A stretch of DNA of 6,404 bases from Alphaproteobacteria bacterium (GCA_019745755.1 JAIESS010000105.1:1-6404), one strand, 5' to 3'; shown: positions 1-5,545, numbered from the stretch's first letter. Numbers and translations are program-made. The notes: generated by a model from the sequence alone, not told the origin.

Positions 1-504
1 GGTGAATTCTTCTTTATGGAAATGAATACACGTCTCCAGGTTGAACACCCCATTACAGAAATGGTCACAGGCGTTGATCTTGTGAAGCAGCAAATCCTTG
101 TGGCGGCAGGCGAAAAGCTATCCTTTACCCAAGATGATATCGTCTTTAAAGGGCACGCCGTTGAATGCCGTATTAATGCAGAAGATTCTACTTCTTTCAT
201 CCCAAGCCCTGGAAAGGTCACGGGTTACCATGCGCCGGGCGGTTGGGGCGTACGCGTTGACAGCCACATGTACCACGGTTATACGGTGCCGCCCCATTAT
301 GACAGCCTCGTCGCAAAATTGGTTGTTTATGGCGATACGCGTGATGAATGCCTTGCCAGGGTAGAGCGTGCCCTTGGTGAATACGTCATTGATGGTATTT
401 CAACGACCATCCCTCTTCATCAACGTCTTGTGAATGAGATCGACATCAAATCCGGTGACTATACTATTCATTGGCTTGAGAAAAAGTTGAAGGAAACAGC
501 GTAA
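1..504 (+). CDS. accC: Biotin carboxylase subunit of acetyl-CoA carboxylase, C-terminal part (5' end outside window)
   Basis: The frame is open from base 1 and encodes the last 167 residues of a protein of about 450, so the start lies upstream. AccC carries out the ATP-dependent carboxylation of biotin on AccB, the first half-reaction of acetyl-CoA carboxylase, which makes malonyl-CoA for fatty acid synthesis in the cytoplasm. The fragment opens with the active-site strand EMNTRLQVEH (residues 7-16). By alignment from memory with E. coli AccC, E7, N9, R11 and E15 correspond to E288, N290, R292 and E296. The family segments GHAVECRINAED, PSPGK, HAPGGWGVR and GYTVPPHYDS follow in order, and the protein ends in the usual HWLEKKL tail, so the C-terminus is intact. 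No clear terminator follows. In many alphaproteobacteria aat follows accB-accC, but here an accessory-looking region follows. Confidence 0.97.
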   Translation, partial: GEFFFMEMNTRLQVEHPITEMVTGVDLVKQQILVAAGEKLSFTQDDIVFKGHAVECRINAEDSTSFIPSPGKVTGYHAPGGWGVRVDSHMYHGYTVPPHYDSLVAKLVVYGDTRDECLARVERALGEYVIDGISTTIPLHQRLVNEIDIKSGDYTIHWLEKKLKETA

Positions 505-631
505 AAAAAAGCTTAGCGAATAGGGTAAGAATATATCGATTCAAATGGGGTTTTTCATGTTCCTGGATTTTTTTCCTTGTACGTGATTTTTTACCATCTT
601 TTTGAATTTTTTCTTTCTATCCGTTAACCTT

Positions 632-659
632 TTGGTAAGGTCTTTGGTGCTATTCTAAT
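632..659 (+). promoter_or_regulatory. Candidate sigma70-type promoter ahead of a structured RNA region
   Basis: TTGGTA (632-637, 4 of 6 matches to TTGACA) and TCTAAT (654-659, 5 of 6 matches to TATAAT) are 16 bases apart. Initiation would fall near 666-668, just before the first of a series of hairpins and with no protein gene immediately downstream. The boxes are visible in the sequence. That they drive an RNA gene is inference. Confidence 0.45.
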
Positions 660-665
660 GATGGT

Positions 666-888
666 AAGAGTTACACCCGAGTCTGTTGGGTGCGCTATCG
701 GAGCCAGTCTATACGGTATCAACGTAATGCAGTATAGACGAACGTATGTAAAGAGTAATCTTTATATGTCTTTCCAAGAGGGTTCTCCTTGGGAACGGTT
801 AGATAGTGTCGTGGAGGAGCGTGGGGATGGGCCAACTTGCCAGAATCGAGAGCCAGGAGGGCCCCGTCCGGGGCCGCGACATGTCTAG
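666..888 (+). ncRNA. Candidate structured non-coding RNA, family not recognised
   Basis: This stretch folds by eye into consecutive well-formed stems. CACCC (674-678) pairs with GGGTG (688-692). GTCTATAC (707-714) pairs with GTATAGAC (732-739), and the stem continues through a G/A mismatch into GTAT/ATGC. A stem of 9-11 pairs (744-754 with 759-769) is capped by a GTAA (GNRA-type) tetraloop. CCAAG (774-778) pairs with CTTGG. A long closing helix joins 799-814 to 874-888, with 14 pairs including several G-U and a small internal loop. A GC-rich hairpin (860-875) competes with the end of that helix. The G-U pairs within helices favour structure kept at the RNA level. The region is more GC-rich than its flanks and follows a promoter-like sequence. 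I could not match it to tmRNA, RNase P RNA, SRP RNA, 6S RNA or a known riboswitch. It may also be a remnant of a mobile element. There is no U-tract at the 3' end, so that boundary is uncertain. Confidence 0.45.
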
Positions 889-891
889 GTT

Positions 892-939
892 AATTGTGCC
901 AGGTTAATCAAAAAGAATTGTGCCAGGTTAATCAAAAAA
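892..939 (+). repeat. Two tandem copies of a 24-base repeat
   Basis: The unit starts AATTGTGCCAGGTTAATC and runs into an A-tract. Copies lie at 892-915 and 916-939 and differ only in the last base. The octamer AGGTTAAT also occurs a third time at 887-894, on the edge of the structured RNA region, so the repeat is physically joined to that element. It could be a duplication at the end of a mobile element or a protein-binding site. The sequence alone does not decide. Confidence 0.75.
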
Positions 940-1149
940 AATGGAGAGATTTTTATTCAAATAAGGCCTTTAGTCACAGAATAGAATGCGATAAAAACTG
1001 TGAAATGCTCTTGGGCTATTCTATGTAATTCATACATTTTATGTAAAATACATTGAATTATTTGTTTTTTATTAATAAACATATGGTGTAATTTAAAAGG
1101 AAAAACCATTTATAAAATGCAAAACCATTAATGAAAGGCAAAAACTGCA
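940..1149. other. AT-rich gene-free leader ahead of the first secreted-protein gene
   Basis: There is no ORF of note here. The stretch holds an AT-rich inverted repeat: TAATTCA (1026-1032) faces TGAATTA (1054-1060), enclosing ATTTTA/TAAAAT (1036-1041, 1044-1049). A longer-range pair, AGAATAG (978-984) with CTATTCT (1016-1022), is weaker. A poor promoter match, TTGTTT (1062-1067) and TGTAAT (1087-1092) with 19-base spacing, sits downstream of the palindrome. It could start the transcript of the next gene, but in sequence this AT-rich it may be chance. Confidence 0.4.
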
Positions 1150-1153
1150 ATGC
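1101..1153 (+). repeat. Degenerate tandem repeat of about 20 bases at the gene start
   Basis: Three decaying copies lie head to tail at 1101-1120, 1121-1139 and 1140-1153. Each begins AAAA(A)C and ends in GC (ATGC, AGGC, ATGC). The last copy contains the start codon of the following gene, and the second carries its likely Shine-Dalgarno GAAAGG (1133-1138). The match is approximate and the composition AT-rich, so chance is possible. Confidence 0.35.
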
Positions 1154-1914
1154 ATATTTTCAAAAATATATCACTTTCCCTTCTCGTGGCCTCATCAGCC
1201 ATGGCCATGGATCCAGCACCATCGCCACAATTACCTGGACATTTATGGGGGAAAATTGGATCCCATTTACAGTTAAGGGAATCTGAAGGCTTGCAGGGTC
1301 TTAAAAGTTTAAACGAAACAAACCAAGAGATTCATAAAGAAACGAACGACCTGATGATGGAGGATGCAAAAGAACAAAATCAGGATATGATTAACAAGAA
1401 GCTTCAAACATTTAAAATGAATTTTTTCAATGGGGTGGATGATGATGCAGCTGATCCTGCAGATCATGCCCAACTTACCTTAAAACCAGATATAGATATT
1501 GAAAAGGCAAGAGAAGAACTTCACCATTTGGTTCAGGCCTGTGTATCCTATTGCAGCTATACAGACTTTATGCCTTCGCCTGTACAAGAAAATAGGCTGA
1601 AAAAATATGCCGCTTTATTGGATCTCGATCCCGATGAAATATTGTTGCCATTGAAAAATATTCCTCGAAAAAAACCCATGTTGTTTAGTGATATCATAAA
1701 GAAAATGCAATACCTCCAACATGATTTTTTTGTGGAGGATAAGGAAAGACTTCAACTAAAGCACGGCGTTGATGTTCTTGACGTAAATAGGCAACTGAAT
1801 AGGCTTAGTGATATTCCCATGTCTGATTATACAGAGGCAAACAATACTCTAAAATTAGAGATGGCGTTACGTATGCGGGAGGCTATGTTGCGTTATTTGA
1901 ACATAAAAAAATAA
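1150..1914 (+). CDS. Secreted protein of unknown function with an N-terminal F-box-like motif
   Basis: The product has 254 residues. An N-terminal Sec signal peptide is visible: a basic start (MHIFKN), a hydrophobic stretch at about 7-16, and cleavage predicted after A17-M18-A19, leaving a mature protein that starts Met-Asp. Residues 28-40 read LPGHLWGKIGSHL, and leucines plus a Leu-Asn follow to about residue 61. This fits the F-box outline (LPxxLxxxIxxxL, then a Leu-rich second half). F-box domains recruit Skp1 in eukaryotic ubiquitin ligases, and some intracellular bacteria such as Legionella use them as host-directed effectors. The match is short and degenerate, so it is suggestive only. 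The rest is acidic, charged and probably helical, with one Cys-rich spot (CVSYC near 130) and no domain I recognise. The start has a modest Shine-Dalgarno (GAAAGG, 11 bases upstream). The gene appears monocistronic, with its own terminator at 1926-1960. Confidence 0.85.
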   Translation: MHIFKNISLSLLVASSAMAMDPAPSPQLPGHLWGKIGSHLQLRESEGLQGLKSLNETNQEIHKETNDLMMEDAKEQNQDMINKKLQTFKMNFFNGVDDDAADPADHAQLTLKPDIDIEKAREELHHLVQACVSYCSYTDFMPSPVQENRLKKYAALLDLDPDEILLPLKNIPRKKPMLFSDIIKKMQYLQHDFFVEDKERLQLKHGVDVLDVNRQLNRLSDIPMSDYTEANNTLKLEMALRMREAMLRYLNIKK

Positions 1915-1925
1915 TATTGCTTATA

Positions 1926-1960
1926 GGAGGGGGCTAGGGATCATCCCATCCTCCCTTTTT
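1926..1960 (+). terminator. Intrinsic terminator after the first secreted-protein gene
   Basis: GGAGG (1926-1930) pairs with CCTCC (1950-1954), and GGGA/TCCC inside (1937-1940, 1944-1947) forms a second helix. A run of five T (1956-1960) follows directly. It begins 11 bases after the stop codon, so the two secreted-protein genes are probably transcribed separately. Confidence 0.75.
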
Positions 1961-1976
1961 ATCCTTAAGCATTACT

Positions 1977-2005
1977 TTATCAGCCGTGCCAAGCTATGTT
2001 ATACA
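1977..2005 (+). promoter_or_regulatory. Candidate promoter for the second secreted-protein gene
   Basis: TTATCA (1977-1982) and TATACA (2000-2005) each match the sigma70 boxes at 4 of 6 positions, with ideal 17-base spacing. They lie between the preceding terminator and the gene start, giving a leader of about 30 bases. The location supports the call more than the box quality does. Confidence 0.4.
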
Positions 2006-2040
2006 GAGAAAAATGTATCTAATCAGAACAAGGTGTTACA

Positions 2041-2547
2041 ATGCTCAACAAACTGCTTTTTGCATTGATTCTTACAGCCATCACAACATTAGAGTCCCAT
2101 GCCATGGATGCACAACCAGACTTAGAAAAGCAAGTTTGGGCCTTACGCAATCAGACAATCTGCATTGATGGAATTAAGAACGGCATTGCCGCTGCAAAAT
2201 GTTTTCAACTGCCCATTGATGAAGCATTAAAAGAGCGTGTCCGCAATTTATCGATTCCTGAGGATTTGAGAGGGAAATATGGCGCGGCAAAATTAATACA
2301 TGATCATTTGCACATCCTCACATCAAGAGCGACGTCATTTGCCCGAAAAATGAATCTATACCCTGATAATAATGATGATCTGGACGCCCTCGATATTATT
2401 GGATCACGGTTGCTGCGCCATAAAAAATTTATCGAAGCCTATGAATTTCTTGTGAATGAGATAAGCAAGATGAAAACAGAGGTCCTTGGTGAATGGGATG
2501 GTCAACGATTTTCTGAGGTTATGCTAAAGCCAATCTCTTTTAACTAA
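2041..2547 (+). CDS. Small secreted protein of unknown function
   Basis: The product has 168 residues. The start is well supported: AAGGTG (2030-2035) lies 5 bases upstream of the ATG. A clear Sec signal peptide (MLNKLLFALILTAITTL, then S19-H20-A21) predicts cleavage before Met22-Asp23, the same Ala-Met-Asp junction as in the preceding secreted protein. The mature part of about 147 residues looks helical, with two cysteines (in TICIDG and AKCFQL) that could form a disulfide outside the cytoplasm. I recognise no known domain. A short stretch near 95-110 (SRATSFARKMNLYPD) faintly resembles NRLKKYAALLDLDPD of the upstream protein (shared R, A, L, P, D), so the two may be distant paralogues, but this is weak. 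The gene is flanked by terminators on both sides and so is probably a single-gene transcript. Confidence 0.85.
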   Translation: MLNKLLFALILTAITTLESHAMDAQPDLEKQVWALRNQTICIDGIKNGIAAAKCFQLPIDEALKERVRNLSIPEDLRGKYGAAKLIHDHLHILTSRATSFARKMNLYPDNNDDLDALDIIGSRLLRHKKFIEAYEFLVNEISKMKTEVLGEWDGQRFSEVMLKPISFN

Positions 2548-2562
2548 AAATAGAATCATTCT

Positions 2563-2601
2563 GATTACCCCCTAGATGTAGGGCGGGGTCATCTATTTTT
2601 G
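2563..2601 (+). terminator. Intrinsic terminator after the second secreted-protein gene
   Basis: ACCCC (2567-2571) pairs with GGGGT (2585-2589), extended by GAT/ATC outside (2563-2565, 2591-2593), and a T-rich tail TATTTTTG follows. An alternative 6-pair hairpin, TAGATG (2573-2578) with CATCTA (2590-2595), also abuts the T-run. Either form would terminate. Confidence 0.65.
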
Positions 2602-2804
2602 TTAATATCAACACTTTCTTAAGACATCTCATATACGATCAAGACAATATTCCGCCTCTTTTATTATTCTCCAGCCAAGCCGACTATCAACGTAAAAATA
2701 TTCTTATCAACGAGATTAAAAATGCTGTCCACTTCCCATGGTTTGATAATCCATCTGTTGTTCAAGAAGCTTTTCAAGTGTACGCGGGCAGTATGGCTAA
2801 GTAG
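2595..2804 (+). pseudogene. Possible gene remnant: start-less open frame ahead of ridA-like gene
   Basis: A frame open from 2565 to a TAG at 2802-2804 has no ATG, GTG or TTG. From about 2601 it reads like ordinary protein (for example DNIPPLLLFSSQADYQRKN and NAVHFPWFDNPSVVQEAFQ), with natural amino acid use and no low-complexity bias. The frame continues past the stop with further plausible residues (FIKHPLHKGRF) before a second stop near 2856. This looks like the decayed 3' part of a gene whose 5' part is gone. The upstream part of the frame overlaps the terminator, so the break would be near 2600. I do not recognise the family. The opposite strand holds a 63-codon frame with a GTG start and no good ribosome-binding site. 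It also looks protein-like, so which strand was coding is not certain. Confidence 0.35.
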
Positions 2805-2900
2805 TTCATCAAACACCCTTTGCATAAAGGTAGATTTCTTTTCATATTTTCCCACATCTGTTAATCTTCTGTGTATGGTTTCCCTCCTGAAAGACTTAAC

Positions 2901-3380
2901 ATGCTAAGCACTCAAATGGTCCTTGCCAACCTTCAAAAATCAGGCATTGTTCTCCCCACACCAGCGTCAGCTGTAGCCAATTATGTGGGATATCAGATCA
3001 TGGGGAAAATCCTGGTGGTTTCGGGGCAATTACCATTAATGGATGGCAAACTTCAGTATGAGGGGACGCTGACAACAACAAATACAGGTGATGTTGATTT
3101 TGGGTATCAGGCGGCGCGCTTGTGTGCCATTAATATTCTCGCTCAGGTGAATCAAGCCATCGGTGGTGACTGGTCAAAGATCAAACAATGTGTGCGCCTC
3201 GGTGGTTTCGTGGCGTGTGCTGCAGATTTTAAAGATCACCCCAGGGTCATTAACGGTGCTTCGGATCTCATGGTAGAAATTCTTGGTGGCGCTGGTCGTC
3301 ATGCCCGTGCTGCCGTGGGCGTATCCTCCCTTCCCCTTGGTGCCAACGTTGAGGTGGAAGCGTTGTTTGAGTTGATTTAA
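2901..3380 (+). CDS. RidA/YjgF/UK114-family protein (enamine/imine deaminase-like)
   Basis: The product has 159 residues, typical of the slightly longer RidA-like subgroup (about 150 residues) common in alphaproteobacteria. Family landmarks run in order: ANYV near 26, VVSGQLPL near 39-46, the AARLCAINILAQ helix near 71-82, VRLGGFV, the HPRVINGASDLMVEILG block, and GRHARAAVGVSSLPLGANVEVEALFE at the end. Arg136 in HARAAV aligns with the Arg105 that binds the substrate carboxylate in E. coli RidA, and Glu153 with its conserved Glu, so deaminase activity on 2-aminoacrylate-type enamines is plausible. Members form cytoplasmic trimers. I chose the ATG at 2901 because GAAAG (2889-2893) lies 7 bases upstream. 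An in-frame ATG at 2871 would add ten residues without a better ribosome site. No clear promoter or terminator is visible. Confidence 0.93.
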   Translation: MLSTQMVLANLQKSGIVLPTPASAVANYVGYQIMGKILVVSGQLPLMDGKLQYEGTLTTTNTGDVDFGYQAARLCAINILAQVNQAIGGDWSKIKQCVRLGGFVACAADFKDHPRVINGASDLMVEILGGAGRHARAAVGVSSLPLGANVEVEALFELI

Positions 3381-3475
3381 AGGGCTTTTAGTCGTTTTAT
3401 GGGCTATCGTTGTTCATTTTTTGATGTTTTCTAATCATTTTATTTCAAAAAATCAGGGTGACCCAGGGCGTTTCT

Positions 3476-3497
3476 TCGTGTATATATCGTGTATATG
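3476..3497 (+). repeat. 11-base tandem duplication upstream of the HAD-like gene
   Basis: TCGTGTATATA (3476-3486) is followed directly by TCGTGTATATG (3487-3497). It lies 42-63 bases before the start codon, in the expected promoter area, and contains TATA-like hexamers. It could duplicate a -10 region or a binding site. No convincing -35/-10 pair could be fixed here. Confidence 0.6.
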
Positions 3498-3538
3498 TAT
3501 GGTTCAGATTATTTAAAAAAACAAAATAAGGAAGAACG

Positions 3539-4396
3539 ATGAAACGTTTTTTTCAAACACTCACCCTTCTTGCCGTATTTGTATCGTGTACATGGGCGGA
3601 AAAGTATCCCCAAATGGCCACCATGGTGGAAGTTCAACGCGCCGTTGATGACGCTCTTAAAACAACGGATCCGAAGGATATTCTGGTCATTTTTGATATT
3701 GACTCAACGCTGATTATGTCCAAAGATTCCGCCCTCCACATGACAAATATTATCAAATACAGGCCCGCCATTCATGGGCATTTTGCAGATCTGAGCCAAG
3801 ACCACCGCAACTTAATGCTCAATTTATGCACCCAACGACCGTCTCAGCTTCTGGATGTGGATACACCGAAGGTCATTGATTATATCAAAAATAAAGGCAT
3901 CAAAGCCATTGCGTGTACTGCAGCGTCACCTGGGCCATTCAAGCAGCTTAATCGTGCCGAAGTGGTTCGCTATGAAACACTCAAACGGTATGGCATTGAT
4001 TTTAGCGGCGCGTTTCCTGATTATGCAGATCTTACCCTTGTGAATGTGAAGGGATTCCTTGGTCGCCAGCCTGTCTTTTATCAAGGTGTTCTCTGTGCAG
4101 CGGGAGAAAAGAATTCACCTAATAAAGGAAAAAGTGTGGTGGAATTTCTTCAAACGACGCACACAAACCCTAAGCTCATTATTTTTATTGATGATAATAA
4201 AAATTACCTGATAGATCTCCACCAAGCCATTAAGATGTACTTCCCCACAACTCAGTTCATTGGCATTGAGTTTACAGGGGAGCTGCATCAACGCACAGAT
4301 TTTATTACGGAAGAGCAATTTGTTGCGTATTGGAAAGAGTTAGCAACGGAAGCACAAGCAGAAATTGAGTCCAAAATGGCGGCACCTGCTGCATAA
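3539..4396 (+). CDS. Exported DUF2608-type HAD-superfamily protein
   Basis: The product has 285 residues. Haloacid-dehalogenase-fold motifs are complete: motif I FDIDSTL with D53 and D55, motif II Thr127 (ACTAAS), a motif III lysine in NKGKS (K196 or K198), and motif IV IFIDDNKNYL with D218 and D219. The fold normally gives Mg-dependent phosphohydrolases. The pattern and size fit DUF2608 (PF11019), a family found largely in intracellular or host-associated bacteria and lacking a defined substrate. The N-terminus is a signal peptide (MKRFF, then TLLAVFV), probably cut after W19-A20. A lipobox-like VFVSC would make Cys17 an alternative lipid-anchored start. Export means the enzyme would act in the periplasm or beyond. 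AAGGA (3528-3532), 6 bases upstream of the ATG, fixes the start. The tail is low-complexity (AEIESKMAAPAA). Confidence 0.9.
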   Translation: MKRFFQTLTLLAVFVSCTWAEKYPQMATMVEVQRAVDDALKTTDPKDILVIFDIDSTLIMSKDSALHMTNIIKYRPAIHGHFADLSQDHRNLMLNLCTQRPSQLLDVDTPKVIDYIKNKGIKAIACTAASPGPFKQLNRAEVVRYETLKRYGIDFSGAFPDYADLTLVNVKGFLGRQPVFYQGVLCAAGEKNSPNKGKSVVEFLQTTHTNPKLIIFIDDNKNYLIDLHQAIKMYFPTTQFIGIEFTGELHQRTDFITEEQFVAYWKELATEAQAEIESKMAAPAA

Positions 4397-4462
4397 AAAA
4401 CTTGCAATCTATACAAAATGAATTTAGCATAAAAGATGTTAAGTTATTAATGTAAGTTTTTT
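4395..4462 (+). terminator. AT-rich inverted repeat ending in a T-run, possible weak terminator
   Basis: AAAAAACTTGC (4395-4405, starting inside the stop codon) can pair with GTAAGTTTTTT (4452-4462) over 11 positions with one G-U. A nested hairpin, TTAGCAT/ATGTTAA (4424-4430, 4436-4442), has an AAAAG loop. The 3' arm ends in six T. The stem is mostly A-T with a 46-base loop, so termination would be weak. Within it, TTGCAA (4402-4407) and TAGCAT (4425-4430), 17 bases apart, form a passable promoter match for the downstream transporter gene. The two readings compete. Confidence 0.35.
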
Positions 4463-4479
4463 CATAATGTTCCTTACTC

Positions 4480-4550
4480 TCCTACATGCGCGATGGTGGC
4501 GACATCATAATAGTTAAAATTATGGTGTCTATGTCTATGCGTATGTAGGA
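4480..4550 (+). promoter_or_regulatory. 71-base hairpin that buries the ribosome-binding site of the substrate-binding protein gene
   Basis: TCCTACATGCGC (4480-4491) pairs with GCGTATGTAGGA (4539-4550) over 12 positions with one G-U. GACATCATAAT (4501-4511) pairs with ATTATGGTGTC (4519-4529) over 11 positions with one G-U, leaving a 7-base loop. The two helices are in perfect register across a symmetric 9-by-9 middle that itself offers five pairs, mostly G-U. About 28 of 32 positions can pair as RNA with no bulge. The only Shine-Dalgarno candidate for the gene starting at 4560 is AGGA (4547-4550), which lies inside the outer helix. Control of translation initiation through opening of this hairpin is the natural inference. 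A protein-binding palindrome in DNA is the alternative, but the many G-U pairs favour RNA. No known riboswitch consensus was recognised. Confidence 0.65.
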
Positions 4551-4559
4551 ATTTTAAAA

Positions 4560-5534
4560 ATGCTTTCGAAAAAATATCTGTATCTATTCATTCTAATTGC
4601 TTTCTTTATAGCAGGTTTCTTTTTTATTAATCAGCTTCCTGTTCAGCCGCCCCTTGTTGCTATTACTCAGATTGCCCCTCATCCGTCGTTGGATGAAATT
4701 CGACGCGGTATTGTGGAACGCCTTGAGTTAGGTGGTATTTCAAAAGACCAAGTTGTTTTTCAAAATGCTCAAGGAAGTCCTGCAACAGCCCTTCAAATTG
4801 TCCAAAAATTCATAAGTCTGAAGGCTGAAGTGATTGTTCCTATTACAACACCGTCCGCTCAAGCAGCATATAGTCTTGCAAAAAATGCCGGTATTCCTGT
4901 GATTTTTAGTGCAGTGAATGATCCAAAGGCAGCCAAGCTCATGGATGACGATAACAAAAATCCAATGATTGCAGGGGTGAGTGATCTTCCGCCTTATCAG
5001 GATCAGCTAAAGCTTATTATGAAAATAATGCCAGAAGTTAAAACAGTTGGCGTGATTTATAATGGTGGCGAAGCAAATTCAGTGTCCCTTATCAAGCTTT
5101 TTGAAGAGGAAGCCGCCAATCACACTATTAAAATCATTCGCTCCACAGTAACGGGCACCAACGATGTGTCAGCGGCGACCATGAATCTTGTGGGTAAAGT
5201 CGATGTTATTTACATCCCCAATGATAATACCGTTATTTCAGCTTTTGATAGTGTGATTCATGTAACAAATAAAAATAATATCCCTGTCTTTACCGCAGAT
5301 ACAGATTCTGTTACGCGGGGGGCCATCGGCGCCATTGCTCATAATCAATACAGTATCGGTCAAAAAACAGCGGAAATGATTTTAAAGCATATTAAAGATT
5401 ATGCCCCTATCTCAACGCTTGGTATTCAAAAACCTGATACAATTGAACTTACGCTTAACCAAAAAGTAGCATCCCTTCTAGGCATAACGTTGCCAAAGGA
5501 TCTTGTTGGAAAAGCGAAGTATATCGTGAAATAA
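4560..5534 (+). CDS. ABC transporter substrate-binding protein, COG2984/PF04392 family (TrpX-like)
   Basis: The product has 324 residues. It would capture a small solute, in this family often an aromatic amino acid such as tryptophan or tyrosine, and hand it to an ABC permease. Residues 5-25 are strongly hydrophobic (YLYLFILIAFFIAGFFFINQ) without an obvious AxA site or lipobox, so it is a signal anchor or a poorly cut signal peptide. The periplasmic-binding fold of the family follows: VAITQI near 33, QNAQGSPATA near 68-77, AEVIVPITTPSAQAA, IPVIFSAVNDPKAA, VGVIYNGGEANSV, VDVIYIPNDNTV and IPVFTADTDSV. The C-terminus is complete. The gene is paralogous to the one starting at 5640. Its ribosome site lies in the hairpin at 4480-4550. 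The permease and ATPase genes are not in the window, and the substrate cannot be read from sequence alone. Confidence 0.93.
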   Translation: MLSKKYLYLFILIAFFIAGFFFINQLPVQPPLVAITQIAPHPSLDEIRRGIVERLELGGISKDQVVFQNAQGSPATALQIVQKFISLKAEVIVPITTPSAQAAYSLAKNAGIPVIFSAVNDPKAAKLMDDDNKNPMIAGVSDLPPYQDQLKLIMKIMPEVKTVGVIYNGGEANSVSLIKLFEEEAANHTIKIIRSTVTGTNDVSAATMNLVGKVDVIYIPNDNTVISAFDSVIHVTNKNNIPVFTADTDSVTRGAIGAIAHNQYSIGQKTAEMILKHIKDYAPISTLGIQKPDTIELTLNQKVASLLGITLPKDLVGKAKYIVK

Positions 5535-5545
5535 TAAATAAAATT

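Noticed and set aside
505..631. Terminator after accC
   Set aside because: T-rich runs are present, but no GC-containing hairpin precedes them closely enough.
658..888. 76-codon ORF on the + strand over the structured region
   Set aside because: Composition is unlike protein (PGGPRPGPRHV end), there is no Shine-Dalgarno, the start codons overlap or lie just after the -10 box, and the same bases form extended RNA helices.
690..888. 5' fragment of a group II intron (GTGCGC near 690, GNRA loop)
   Set aside because: The GTGCG-like start is suggestive, but there is no domain V/VI, no reverse transcriptase, and the hairpin order does not match the intron leaders I know. Kept only as a remote possibility.
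666..888. tmRNA, SRP RNA, RNase P RNA or 6S RNA
   Set aside because: The hallmark sequences (tag reading frame starting GCAAACGA, the GGAAGCAGCC-type SRP loop, the RNase P GAGGAAAGTCC core) are absent, and the fold is not a single long 6S-type hairpin.
892..939. CRISPR array
   Set aside because: The two units abut directly with no spacer between them, there are only two, and no cas genes are present.
2664..2855. Minus-strand 63-codon ORF
   Set aside because: It starts at GTG with no good ribosome site and overlaps a protein-like + strand frame. Not called as a gene, but mentioned with the possible remnant because the strand is unresolved.
2871..2900. Upstream start for the RidA-family gene at 2871
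   Set aside because: It would add ten residues that do not resemble the family, and it has no better ribosome site than the ATG at 2901.
4115..4318. Minus-strand ORF inside the HAD-like gene
   Set aside because: It lies wholly within a gene with complete catalytic motifs and has no independent support.
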